NCBI RefSeq assembly: GCF_902859825.1
Contig: NZ_CADIKB010000006.1
Coordinates: forward strand, 1-64,000
Direction of reading: 5' to 3'
Source of the DNA: Paraburkholderia phenoliruptrix
GTDB taxonomy: Bacteria; Pseudomonadota; Gammaproteobacteria; Burkholderiales; Burkholderiaceae
DNA: 64,000 nt
The first letter of the stretch is position 1, and each line of letters opens with the position of its first letter. Positions 36,899 to 45,466 of this stretch are shown here, piece by piece. The translations under genes were made by a program, and so were the position numbers. A model generated the notes under the pieces. The model worked only from the letters and a program-made list of their open reading frames with translations, did not search any database and was not told the origin of the DNA.

Positions 36899-37840
36899 TC
36901 AGGCGCGTTTTACCCGCGTATCGGCCTGCGTTTCGCGATCCCAGCGTCTGAGCCAGGGCAGCAGGAAATCCGCGAAACCGGCAGCGGGCGGCGATAACGC
37001 GCGTTCCGTCGAGCGATACAGACAGACTTCGCGGATCGTTTCCGGCTCGACAATCCGCTTCATCACGAGGCCGAAGGTGCGCGCGAGTGGCGCCACATAA
37101 GCCGGCGCGAGCGTGACGGCGAGGCCGCGCGCAGCGATGCCGAACGCCGTCGTCACGTTGTCCACCACGTCCGCCGGAACGATGCGCGCCTCAACGGGCA
37201 AATCCGCGAGCATCTGGTCGACCGCACGTTCGTGATCGCGCCCCGTCGCGACGATAGGGACATCCCGCAACTGCTGCCACTGCACGCGCCTGCGCGCGCC
37301 GAGCGCATGCGACGGCGCACACCACATGACCCACGGGCTCGCGAACGCGGTATCCCGGCTCACGCGCCCACCGCTTGGCCGGTCCGGGCCGATCGCGAGG
37401 TCGACGTCCGCGCTTTCCACGCGCTCGACCAACTGCTCCACCACCGTATCGCAAATGCGCACGACCACCTTGGGCTTGTCGCGCGCATAGTCCGCGATCG
37501 CGGCGGGCAGCGCGGTGGATGCGAGCACGAGCGGGGCGCCGATCCGCACAATGCCGGCCGCGCGATTGCGGATATCGTCGGCAGATTGGGCGGCGGCGCG
37601 CACGTGCCGCAGCACCGATTCCGCCGAGGCGAGGAAATCCTGCCCCGCGCTCGACAGATTCACGCGCCGCGTGGTCCTGTCGAACAGGCGAAAGCCGAGC
37701 TCCGCTTCGAGCTCGGCGAGCAACTGGCTCACCGCCGACGAGGTGAGCCCGAGCCGCCCGGCAGCCGCGCCGATGCTCTGCAGGTCGACAATGGCGAGAA
37801 ACGCCTCGAATTGACGAATGGTGACGCGAGTAAGTGCCAT
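36899..37840 (-). CDS. LysR-family regulator (aminotransferase-linked)
   Basis: A 313-residue LysR regulator. The N-terminal helix-turn-helix (VTIRQFEAFLAIVDLQSIGAAAGRL, SSAVSQLLAELEAELGFRLFDR) is followed by the effector domain (VRIGAPLVLASTALP, DVDLAIGPDRPSGG). It is divergent from the aromatic aminotransferase gene, and an imperfect dyad sits directly upstream of its ATG. It probably regulates itself and that gene, but the effector is unknown. Confidence 0.9.
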   Translation of the reverse strand: MALTRVTIRQFEAFLAIVDLQSIGAAAGRLGLTSSAVSQLLAELEAELGFRLFDRTTRRVNLSSAGQDFLASAESVLRHVRAAAQSADDIRNRAAGIVRIGAPLVLASTALPAAIADYARDKPKVVVRICDTVVEQLVERVESADVDLAIGPDRPSGGRVSRDTAFASPWVMWCAPSHALGARRRVQWQQLRDVPIVATGRDHERAVDQMLADLPVEARIVPADVVDNVTTAFGIAARGLAVTLAPAYVAPLARTFGLVMKRIVEPETIREVCLYRSTERALSPPAAGFADFLLPWLRRWDRETQADTRVKRA

Positions 37841-37844
37841 GGTG

Positions 37845-37871
37845 CGATTCTAAAGAGAAACTTACGAATCG
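37845..37871. promoter_or_regulatory. Imperfect dyad, likely LysR operator
   Basis: CGATTCTAAAG and CTTACGAATCG match in 9 of 11 positions around a 5-base AT-rich spacer. It begins 5 bases upstream of the LysR start, fitting autoregulation. Confidence 0.5.
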
Positions 37872-38041
37872 TGAAAAATCCGTTGATTGTGGATTGCCGC
37901 GCGTTCATCGACACTTGCCCCAATCGACGGAAGCACACAAAGGCGCTTAGACTTTCGGTCTCGCCCGGCTGCGAACGCGACGTGAGCGCACTGTCTGCGC
38001 AAAAACCAGCGCTACGGCAGGGCTCCAATCAAGGAAATGCC

Positions 38042-39241
38042 ATGTTCGAACATATTCCCGCCTATCCCGGCGACCCCATTCTCAGCCTGAACGAAGACTT
38101 CCAGCTCGATCCGCGCCCGAACAAAGTCAATCTGAGCATCGGCATTTATTTCGACGACGCGGGCAAGCTGCCGGTCATGGACGCCGTGCGCCGCGCCGAA
38201 ACCGCATTGCTCGATGCCATCGGTCCGCGCTCCTATCTGCCGATGGCGGGCCTGCCGCTCTACCGCGACACCGCCCAGGCGCTCGTGTTCGGCGCAAACA
38301 GCGAGGCGCGCGCGGCGGGGCGCATCGCGACATTGCAGACCATTGGCGGCTCGGGCGCACTGAAGGTCGGCGCCGATTTTCTGCGGCGCTATTTTCCCGC
38401 TTCGCAAATCTGGATCAGCGACCCCAGCTGGGAAAATCATCGCGTCGTGTTCGAAGGCGCGGGTCTAACGGTCAACACCTATCCGTATTACGACGAAGCG
38501 ACGGGCGGCCTGCGTTTCGCCGATATGATCGACACGATCGGCCGGTTGCCGGAGCGCAGCATCGTGCTCCTGCATGCGTGCTGCCACAACCCGACCGGCG
38601 TCGATCTGAGCGCCGCGCAATGGGCGGAGCTCGTGCCGGTATTGCAGCGTCGCAAGCTGATCGCGTTCGTCGATATGGCTTACCAGGGCTTTGGCGCCGG
38701 CCTGGACGAAGACGCCGCGTGCGTGCGCATGCTGGCCGACGCGGATATACCGCTCATGGCGGCCAATTCGTTTTCGAAGAATTTCTCGCTGTACGGCGAG
38801 CGCGTGGGCGCGCTGAGCGTGGTCTGCAAGGACGCGGATGAAGCGGGTCGGGTGCTGGGCCAGTTGATGTCCACGGTGCGCGCGAACTACAGCAATCCGC
38901 CCACGCATGGCGCACGCCTTGTGGCCAACGTGCTGTCCGATGCGTCGTTGCGCGCGTCGTGGGAGGCGGAACTGGCCACCATGCGCGAGCGCATTCTCGC
39001 GATGCGCGGCACGATTCACGCGGGACTCGCGGGCCGTGTCGATGAAGTGATGCGCACGCGTTACGTTGCGCAGCGCGGCATGTTTACCTATACGGGGCTG
39101 ACCGAGAAGCAAGTCGAGCGCTTGCGCAGCGAACATGCGGTGTACGTGTTGCGCTCCGGGCGCATGTGCGTGGCGGGCCTGAATGCGCGCAACGCGGACT
39201 ACGTCGCGTCGTCGATTGCGGCGGTCGTGTCGGGCGCATAG
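38042..39241 (+). CDS. Aromatic amino acid/aspartate aminotransferase (TyrB-like)
   Basis: A 399-residue class I PLP aminotransferase, close to TyrB/AspC. Landmarks are the TyrB-like start FEHIPAYPGDPILSLNEDF, QTIGGSGAL, the HACCHNPTGVD block and the PLP lysine in NSFSKNFSLYGERVG. It transfers amino groups between tyrosine, phenylalanine or aspartate and 2-oxoglutarate. ATG 38042 has an AGGA site; an in-frame extension reaching back to 37232 is antisense to the LysR gene and rejected. A catabolic role is plausible given the neighbouring aldolase and oxygenase, but is inference. Confidence 0.92.
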   Translation: MFEHIPAYPGDPILSLNEDFQLDPRPNKVNLSIGIYFDDAGKLPVMDAVRRAETALLDAIGPRSYLPMAGLPLYRDTAQALVFGANSEARAAGRIATLQTIGGSGALKVGADFLRRYFPASQIWISDPSWENHRVVFEGAGLTVNTYPYYDEATGGLRFADMIDTIGRLPERSIVLLHACCHNPTGVDLSAAQWAELVPVLQRRKLIAFVDMAYQGFGAGLDEDAACVRMLADADIPLMAANSFSKNFSLYGERVGALSVVCKDADEAGRVLGQLMSTVRANYSNPPTHGARLVANVLSDASLRASWEAELATMRERILAMRGTIHAGLAGRVDEVMRTRYVAQRGMFTYTGLTEKQVERLRSEHAVYVLRSGRMCVAGLNARNADYVASSIAAVVSGA

Positions 39242-39337
39242 CGCGGCGAGACACTGGCCGGCGGACGCGCCGGCGCAGTGGCAGCGCAGGCACGGCGGCA
39301 AAGCGGGCACAGCCAACAGATCACCATGGAGACGTCG

Positions 39338-40129
39338 ATGACGACACTTGATATGCCACCGGCGAGTGTGCCGGACAAAACGGACATGCATCCCGACGAA
39401 TGGCAGACCCGCGTTCAACTGGCCGCCTGCTATCGCATCTTCGACATGCTCGGCTGGACCGAGATGATCTACAACCACATCACGTTGCGCGTGCCGGAAA
39501 GCGTGAGCGGTGGCGAGCGGCAGTTCCTCATCAATCCGTTCGGCTTGCACTACAGCGAGGTCACGGCGAGCAACCTGGTGAAGATTGACGCGCAGGGGCG
39601 CGTGCTCGACGGCTCGCGCTATCCCGTGAATCCGGCCGGTTTCGTCGTGCACGCGGCGATTCATGAAGGCGTGCCGGGTGCCCATTGTGTGATGCACACG
39701 CATACCACGGCGGGCGTCGCGGTCGCGTGTCTCGAAGAAGGGCTGCAGCAAACCAACTTCTACAGCGCGCAATTGCACGAGCGCATTGCGTATCACGACT
39801 TCGAGGGCATCACCGTGCATGCGGAGGAAGGGCCGCGGCTCGTCGAACATATCGGCGACAGGCAGGCGGTGATTCTGCGCAATCACGGACTGCTGGCATG
39901 GGGACGCACGCTGCCGCAGACGTTCGCGGTTCTGTGGACGCTCAATCGCGCGTGCGAAATCCAGATGGCGACGTTTTCAATGGGTAAGGCGCGAGCAGTT
40001 CCTGAGGAGGTGGCCATGCGCTGCTCGCGCGACGCGCTGCAATTCGATCCGCGTCACGGCGCGGGACAGGACGTGTTCGATGCACTCGTGAGGCGAGTCG
40101 AGCGCATCGACGCGAGTTACAAGGAATGA
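39338..40129 (+). CDS. Class II aldolase/adducin-family protein
   Basis: A 263-residue member of the zinc-dependent class II aldolase/adducin family. Metal ligands are H120 and H122 (VMHTHTT) and a later His in ILRNHGLLAWG. Family relatives cleave phosphorylated or plain hydroxy-acids and sugar derivatives; the substrate is not predictable. ATG 39338 has GGAG 8 bases upstream; ATG 39326 is a near alternative. It is followed 4 bases later by a ketopantoate-reductase-type gene, so both are in one transcript. Confidence 0.85.
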   Translation: MTTLDMPPASVPDKTDMHPDEWQTRVQLAACYRIFDMLGWTEMIYNHITLRVPESVSGGERQFLINPFGLHYSEVTASNLVKIDAQGRVLDGSRYPVNPAGFVVHAAIHEGVPGAHCVMHTHTTAGVAVACLEEGLQQTNFYSAQLHERIAYHDFEGITVHAEEGPRLVEHIGDRQAVILRNHGLLAWGRTLPQTFAVLWTLNRACEIQMATFSMGKARAVPEEVAMRCSRDALQFDPRHGAGQDVFDALVRRVERIDASYKE

Positions 40130-40133
40130 ATCC

Positions 40134-41108
40134 ATGAAAGCAGCGATTTACGGTGCGGGCGCCATCGGCGGATGGATCGGCGTGAAGCTCGCGCAGGCGG
40201 GCCACGAGGTCGGCGTGGTGGCGCGCGGCCCGACTCTTGCCGCCTTGCGTGAGGAGGGCTTGCGGCTGATCGACGGCGGCACCACGCATGCAGCGAATGT
40301 CCGGGCCGCGGAGAATCCGGCGGAACTCGGCGTGCAGGACCTCGTGGTGGTCGCGGTCAAGGGCCCGGCCATGGCCTCGGTGGCCGCGCACATCGCGCCG
40401 CTGCTCGGCGCGCAAACCACGGTGCTGACCGCCATGAACGGTGTGCCGTGGTGGTTCTGCGACGGTCTGCGCGGCGATTTTGCAGGCACACGGCTCAAGT
40501 CGATTGACCCGGACGGCGCCATTGCCGCCGCCATTCCCTCAGCGCAGACAGTGGGCTGCGTGGTGCATGCGAGCTGCCTCGTCGAGGCGCCTGGCGTGAT
40601 CCGGCATCACCAGGGGAATGGACTGATCATCGGCGAAGCTGCAGGACAGGCGAGCGAACGCGTGAAGGCGCTGACCGACATGCTGATTGCGGCGGGTTTC
40701 AATGCGTCGATGTCGGAGCAGATCCAGCGCGACGTCTGGTACAAGCTGTGGGGCAATATGACGATGAACCCCATCAGCGCCATCACCGGCGCCACCACCG
40801 ACCGCATTCTCGGCGATGAACTGGCGCGCGGCTTCGTCACGAGCATCATGCTCGAGGCGAAGGAAATCGGCGCGCGTTTCGGCATTCCGATCGATCAGGA
40901 CCCGGAGGACCGCCACGCGGTCACGCTCAAACTCGGCGCGATGAAAACGTCGATGCTGCAAGACGTGCAGGCGGGCAAGGCGGTGGAACTGGATGCGCTT
41001 GTGAGCGCCGTCCGCGAACTCGGGCAGTTGACCGGTGTGAAAACGCCTTATACGGATGCGCTGCTCGGGCTCGCGCGTCTGCATGCGAGTACGCTGGGTT
41101 TGTATTGA
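40134..41108 (+). CDS. 2-dehydropantoate 2-reductase family protein (PanE/ApbA-like)
   Basis: A 324-residue NADPH-dependent reductase. The Rossmann motif is IYGAGAIGGWIG at the N terminus, and the catalytic region is DVWYKLWGNMTMNPISAITGATTDRIL, with the conserved Lys and Asn. PanE makes pantoate for vitamin B5, but many paralogues act on other 2-keto acids. Linkage to the class II aldolase suggests the aldolase product or substrate is a branched 2-keto acid; that is inference. A terminator shared with the convergent DUF2783 gene follows. Confidence 0.85.
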   Translation: MKAAIYGAGAIGGWIGVKLAQAGHEVGVVARGPTLAALREEGLRLIDGGTTHAANVRAAENPAELGVQDLVVVAVKGPAMASVAAHIAPLLGAQTTVLTAMNGVPWWFCDGLRGDFAGTRLKSIDPDGAIAAAIPSAQTVGCVVHASCLVEAPGVIRHHQGNGLIIGEAAGQASERVKALTDMLIAAGFNASMSEQIQRDVWYKLWGNMTMNPISAITGATTDRILGDELARGFVTSIMLEAKEIGARFGIPIDQDPEDRHAVTLKLGAMKTSMLQDVQAGKAVELDALVSAVRELGQLTGVKTPYTDALLGLARLHASTLGLY

Positions 41109-41131
41109 ACGCGGCGTTTGCATGACAACCG

Positions 41132-41166
41132 AAAGCCGCCGCGCGTAGTGCGCGACGGCTTTTTTG
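41132..41166. terminator. Bidirectional rho-independent terminator
   Basis: AAAGCCGCCGCGC pairs with GCGCGACGGCTTT around a GTAGT loop, with one mismatch. It is followed by a T-run on the plus strand and preceded by GAAA on the other, separating the reductase gene from the convergent DUF2783 gene. Confidence 0.8.
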
Positions 41167-41189
41167 CCTTTATCAAAGCTTCGTGACGA

Positions 41190-41387
41190 CTACGCCGCGA
41201 GCACAGGCGCCGCAGACGCAGGCAAGCGTGCCGCTTCGATCAAAGACAACGCCCGTTGCGCATCGTCGAGTTCGGTGATGAAGAGCAGCGCAAGGCGAGC
41301 CAGATAGAGGGGCCCCTGCGCTTCGCCTTCGGTGGTGAGGGCTTGGCAAAGCGCGGTATAAACGCGGTCGAGATCGCTATCGGTCAT
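41190..41387 (-). CDS. DUF2783-family small protein
   Basis: A 65-residue protein with the DUF2783 pattern: MTDSDLDRVYTALCQALTTEGEAQGPLYLARLALLFI. These short proteins are usually encoded directly after FAD-dependent aromatic monooxygenases. Here the ATG overlaps the oxygenase stop (ATGA), so the two are translationally coupled. The function is unknown; an accessory or stabilising subunit is a guess. Confidence 0.75.
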   Translation of the reverse strand: MTDSDLDRVYTALCQALTTEGEAQGPLYLARLALLFITELDDAQRALSLIEAARLPASAAPVLAA

Positions 41388-43156
41388 GACTGGGTCTCCG
41401 TGTGTTGCATCGTCAGTGTCGCCGTCAGCGCGCGCTGCACCGCCGCCGCGCTGCCGTTGCGCCAGCGCGCGAGCACATGGCCATCGGGGCGGATCAGATA
41501 GACGGTGCCGTGAGTGGCACCGAACGCCTCATGCAGGCGGCCGGTGTGATCGATCGCGATGGCGCTGTCTGCACGCGCCTCGGTGCGAGTTGCAACCACG
41601 GTGACCACTCTGAACGGAATCGCGCGGCTGGCGAGGTCGTCCTGCATCCGCTGCCATGCCGCGTCTTGCGAGGCATCCACGCCAAAGCGCAGCGCGGTGA
41701 AGCAGGGCGCAATCAGATCGGTGAGGTGAATGGCCTCCTGGCTGCCATCGCGAAGGCGCTCGAGCCGGCATTCAGGCAGCACGCTGCCCGGCGCGGGGCC
41801 TCTGGTGAAAGGGTCGACTGCGTCGGACGCAGTCGAGCTTTCGGTTGGCTCAGCCGCAACCCGATTGAGCGGCGAGTCCGCATAGGCAATGGGATGCGTT
41901 TGCCTCGGATTGATCAGCGGCCGCACGCCAGGGTGATGTTCGGCGAGTCCCAGCACGGCGCTTCGCATCAGGTCGAATGCGAAGGTGGGCGGCGCCATGA
42001 ATTCCGTGCTCTTCATGCCGTAGCTCAGATTTTCGCGCGCGGCGAACACGCGCTCGTCGCTATAAGTGTCGAGCAGATCGGGCGACGCGATACCGTTCAC
42101 CACGCAACCCAGTTTCCAGCCGAGATTGTCGGCGTCGTCGATCCCCGAGTTGGCGCCGCGCACGCCGAAGATCGGCACGAGATGCGCGGCATCGCCCGCG
42201 AATAGCACCGCGCCGTGGCGATAACGCTCGAGCGTCAGCGCGTTGGCCTTGTAGACGGTGATCCAGATCGGCGACCATGCCCCTTTTTCGCCCATCGAAT
42301 CCAGCACGCTCTGCACGCGCGGCATCACGTTTTCCGGTTCGACGGCGGTCTGCGGGTCTTCGTCGTCGCGTAGCTGGTAGTCGATCCGCCATACGTTGTC
42401 GGGCTGCTTGTGCACGAGAACCGTCGAGCCCGGGTTCGACGGCGGATCGAAATAGGCGAGCCGCTCGGTCGCGCGATCGCTGTCGAGTTCGATATCGACG
42501 ATCACATAGCGGCCTTCATATGTCGTGCCGGTGAGCTTCAGGCCGAGCGCCTCGCGTATCGTGCTGCGCCCGCCGTCGCACGCGACGACCCAGTCGGCTT
42601 CCATGCGCCATGCAGTGTCGCCGGTCTGCAGATCGAGTGTTGCGCCGCCCGCCGCGTTGGAGGCGGCGGACTGCTCGATGCCAGTGACGCGCGTTTGCCA
42701 GCGAATCTCGATCAGCTCCGCATGCCGCTCCAGTTCGTCCAGCAGGAACTGCTCGATCTGATACTGCGCGATGTTGATCATCGGCGGAAGCGATTGCTCC
42801 GCGTCCTGATGCATCGAAAAACGGAATACTTCGGTGTCCCGATAGAAGCTGCGCCCGCCGGTCCACGGCAGGCCTTTGTCCAGAAAGCCTTGCACGGCGC
42901 CGATGCGCTTGAGAATTTCCAGACTGCGCCGCGAGATGCAGATGGCGCGGCTGCCTGTGCAGACGCTGTCGTCGGCTTCGATCAGCACCGAGCGCACGCC
43001 TTGCCGGGCGAGCGCCAGCGCGAGCGTCATGCCGACCGGGCCGCCGCCGACAATCGCCACGGTCCGTCGCACGGGATCGCGCCCGTCGACGAGCGGCGGC
43101 ACTACGCCTTCGTAATGGCGCGGCGTGAACGGGTAGGGTTTGAAGCTGGGGGGCAT
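41384..43156 (-). CDS. FAD-dependent aromatic monooxygenase (MhpA-like)
   Basis: A 590-residue group A flavin hydroxylase, similar to 3-(3-hydroxyphenyl)propionate hydroxylase. The FAD motif GGGPVGMTLALALARQG is near the N terminus, the DG motif is ACDGGRSTI, and the GD motif is AVLFAGDAAHLVPIFGVRGANSGIDDADNL. A thioredoxin-like C-terminal domain (DGHVLARWRNG) is also typical. ATG 43156 has a GAGGAG site. It is followed by the coupled DUF2783 gene. The natural aromatic substrate is unknown; the MhpA label is by family only. Confidence 0.87.
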   Translation of the reverse strand: MPPSFKPYPFTPRHYEGVVPPLVDGRDPVRRTVAIVGGGPVGMTLALALARQGVRSVLIEADDSVCTGSRAICISRRSLEILKRIGAVQGFLDKGLPWTGGRSFYRDTEVFRFSMHQDAEQSLPPMINIAQYQIEQFLLDELERHAELIEIRWQTRVTGIEQSAASNAAGGATLDLQTGDTAWRMEADWVVACDGGRSTIREALGLKLTGTTYEGRYVIVDIELDSDRATERLAYFDPPSNPGSTVLVHKQPDNVWRIDYQLRDDEDPQTAVEPENVMPRVQSVLDSMGEKGAWSPIWITVYKANALTLERYRHGAVLFAGDAAHLVPIFGVRGANSGIDDADNLGWKLGCVVNGIASPDLLDTYSDERVFAARENLSYGMKSTEFMAPPTFAFDLMRSAVLGLAEHHPGVRPLINPRQTHPIAYADSPLNRVAAEPTESSTASDAVDPFTRGPAPGSVLPECRLERLRDGSQEAIHLTDLIAPCFTALRFGVDASQDAAWQRMQDDLASRAIPFRVVTVVATRTEARADSAIAIDHTGRLHEAFGATHGTVYLIRPDGHVLARWRNGSAAAVQRALTATLTMQHTETQS

Positions 43157-43352
43157 GCGCGTCTCCTCGATCTTCGCTGCAATTCGCGCCCGCCGCGGCG
43201 TGGTTTTTCTTTCGACAGGCAGGGCGAATGGAATAGCGATGAGCGAAGTATGAAGGAGCGTCGACCCGCGCCTGTCCTCAATTTGGGTACAGGCGCATGG
43301 CGATCGATTCAAAGGTTTGACTCGGATGCGAAGCACGCAGCCGGCGCACCGG

Positions 43353-45311
43353 CTACTCGCCGCCGCCCGTGACAGGCGAGTGCTGGCGCGCATGCAACGC
43401 CGACGCAGCCACCTGGCATTCCTCGATCATCGCCCGGAAAGTCGGCGCGGAGTGAGAAGCGGCCGTCGCGTGCGGTGCCGTGTCGTACCCGTTTTCCGCG
43501 GTGCCGCCCACGCCGACCACGAGCGTCGCTCTCTGCCGCCATTCGCGCGTGCGCCGCAGCATATTGCGCAGATACGGCGGCGAGTCCGGCGCGTCGAGCG
43601 TGACGATGCAGATGATGGACGCATTCCTGTAGCTCGGTTCGTCGGCGCGAGCGCTGCGGTAGCCGGAGTGCGTCGCCATGATCGGGGCGAAGCCGAGGCG
43701 CCCGAGCAATTGCACCGCAATGGCTGTCGTGACCTCGTCGAAGGCGCCGCGCCCGGGCACGCAGAGCACCGCCGTCTTCTCGCCGTCGGTTTGCGCCGGC
43801 GAATGAGCGCGCGCGGAAGTGCCGTGCTGCTCCGACAGATCCGCCGTGGAAGCAGCGTGCAGCGCAAGCGCGTCGCCGGGTTCGGGACGTATGAGGCGGT
43901 CCGGCAGGCCCTCGGCGATTTCCAGGTTCTCGACAATGTCCACCAGCGCTTCATTCACCCGCGCCAGTTGCTCGGGCATCAGCACGCCGCGCATCGCGTC
44001 GTTGCGGGCGAGCTTGAGCCCTTCGAGCGCGACTTTGTCGTAGTAGTCGATCAGCGACATCTCGCGCAGCAGGCGCTCCGCCTGCACGATGGCCTCGTGC
44101 GGATCGTCCGCCAGCAGCCGCTGATAGAAGTTCTGAGCGGGCGTGAGCGCCGGCTGGTCGCCGAGCAGCACCGTGAGGAAGTTGAGGCGGTCGGCGTAAC
44201 GCCCGAGCGTCACCACGCACAGCGTGAGCGGCGTGGACAGCACGAGGCCGATCGGCCCCCACAGCCAGCTCCAGAAGATGGCCGCCACCACGACGGCGAG
44301 CGGCGACAGCCCGGAGCGGTGCCCGTACAGCAGCGGCTCGGCAATCTGCCCGGCCACCACATCCACGACGATGAACAGAATCAGCGTGTACACCGCCATC
44401 GTCCATTGCGGCTGGATCGCGGCGGCGAGGATGAACGCGAGAATCGCCGCGATCCAGATACCGATGTACGGGACGAAGCGCAGCAGCGCCGCGATCACGC
44501 CGAAGAGCAGCGCGCCCGGCACGCCGATAATCGCGAGCCCGATGGCGATCACGCCGCCCGCGCTCAGATTCACGCCGAGTTGCGCGACGAAATAGCGGCT
44601 CAGACGCACGGCGGCGTCGTTGATCGCGGTCGTCGTGCGATGCAGGTCGCGCGAGCCGAAAAGACTGATCAGGCGGTCGCGCAAGTCCTCCCTTTGCAGC
44701 AGGATGAAGATTGTGACCACCAGCACGATAAACGTCGTTTCGATCGGCGCAATGGCCGGCGACAACGCCCGCCGCGCGAGCTGCAGCGGCGTGGGAGACG
44801 GCTCGTGGACTTCGACCGGCGTGGGCACTGCGGGCGCATTGCGCGCCGCACGGCCGGTGGGTCGCGGCGGCGGCGGCTTCGAGGGCGCGACGCGTTGCAG
44901 CGTGGCCGCGGCGCGGCTCATCAGCGAATCGGCGCGGCCGATCGTTTTCTCCTGCACGGTTTCGATCTTCTGTTCGATCGCAAACTGATATTGCGGCAGG
45001 TCGCTCGCCAGCTGCACGAGCTGCGCGCCGATCAGCGCACCGATTGCAAGCAGCGCGGCGAGCGCGAACAGCACGGCGATGAAAATGGACGGCAACTGGC
45101 CCATGTGCAGGCGCCGCAAAGTCTGCACGAGCGGCGCGAGCAGGAAGCTGAGCAGCACGGAGAGCGTGATGGGGATCAGCACCGCGCGTCCGAAGTAAAG
45201 CGCGGACACCACCACGACGCCGGTGATCACCGAGGCGAGGCCATGCAGGCCCGGCGCGCCCGGCGGATAAACGCGGTTTGGCCGCCCATGCGGCGGTAAC
45301 GATATTTTCAT
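43353..45311 (-). CDS. AI-2E-family transporter with C-terminal cytoplasmic extension
   Basis: A 652-residue membrane protein of the AI-2E (PerM) family. The membrane helices include SVITGVVVVSALYFGRAVLIPITLSVLLSFLLAPLV at the start, FIVLVVTIFILLQRED in the middle and DVVAGQIAEPLLYGHRSGLSPLAVVVAAIFWSWLWG in the second half. A Pro-rich periplasmic or loop segment precedes the central part. The last ~230 residues (from about 420) are soluble, containing an AAERLLREM-type helical block and a Rossmann-like stretch (TAVLCVPGRGAFDEVTTAIAVQLLGRLGF). Family members span transporters and Na+/H+ antiporters; the substrate is unknown. Confidence 0.85.
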   Translation of the reverse strand: MKISLPPHGRPNRVYPPGAPGLHGLASVITGVVVVSALYFGRAVLIPITLSVLLSFLLAPLVQTLRRLHMGQLPSIFIAVLFALAALLAIGALIGAQLVQLASDLPQYQFAIEQKIETVQEKTIGRADSLMSRAAATLQRVAPSKPPPPRPTGRAARNAPAVPTPVEVHEPSPTPLQLARRALSPAIAPIETTFIVLVVTIFILLQREDLRDRLISLFGSRDLHRTTTAINDAAVRLSRYFVAQLGVNLSAGGVIAIGLAIIGVPGALLFGVIAALLRFVPYIGIWIAAILAFILAAAIQPQWTMAVYTLILFIVVDVVAGQIAEPLLYGHRSGLSPLAVVVAAIFWSWLWGPIGLVLSTPLTLCVVTLGRYADRLNFLTVLLGDQPALTPAQNFYQRLLADDPHEAIVQAERLLREMSLIDYYDKVALEGLKLARNDAMRGVLMPEQLARVNEALVDIVENLEIAEGLPDRLIRPEPGDALALHAASTADLSEQHGTSARAHSPAQTDGEKTAVLCVPGRGAFDEVTTAIAVQLLGRLGFAPIMATHSGYRSARADEPSYRNASIICIVTLDAPDSPPYLRNMLRRTREWRQRATLVVGVGGTAENGYDTAPHATAASHSAPTFRAMIEECQVAASALHARQHSPVTGGGE

Positions 45312-45466
45312 GAGCACACTGTCCGATTGAGCGGCGCGGTCGCTTGGGTCCCGCGCGCGACGAACGCGGCGGCGTGGGCCATGGGGCCCGATGGGACCCA
45401 TACGACGGAGCAAACGCTATGCCCGGATTGTAGGCGTTTTGTGAAGCCTTCTGCGAGATGAGGCGC

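Noticed and set aside
43317-45299. 660-codon plus-strand frame opposite the AI-2E gene
   Set aside because: Arg/His/Asp-rich, lacks hydrophobic or catalytic motifs; shadow of the membrane protein gene.
43353-45311. Quorum-sensing AI-2 exporter role
   Set aside because: Family name is historical; many members are not AI-2 transporters and nothing here shows AI-2 handling.
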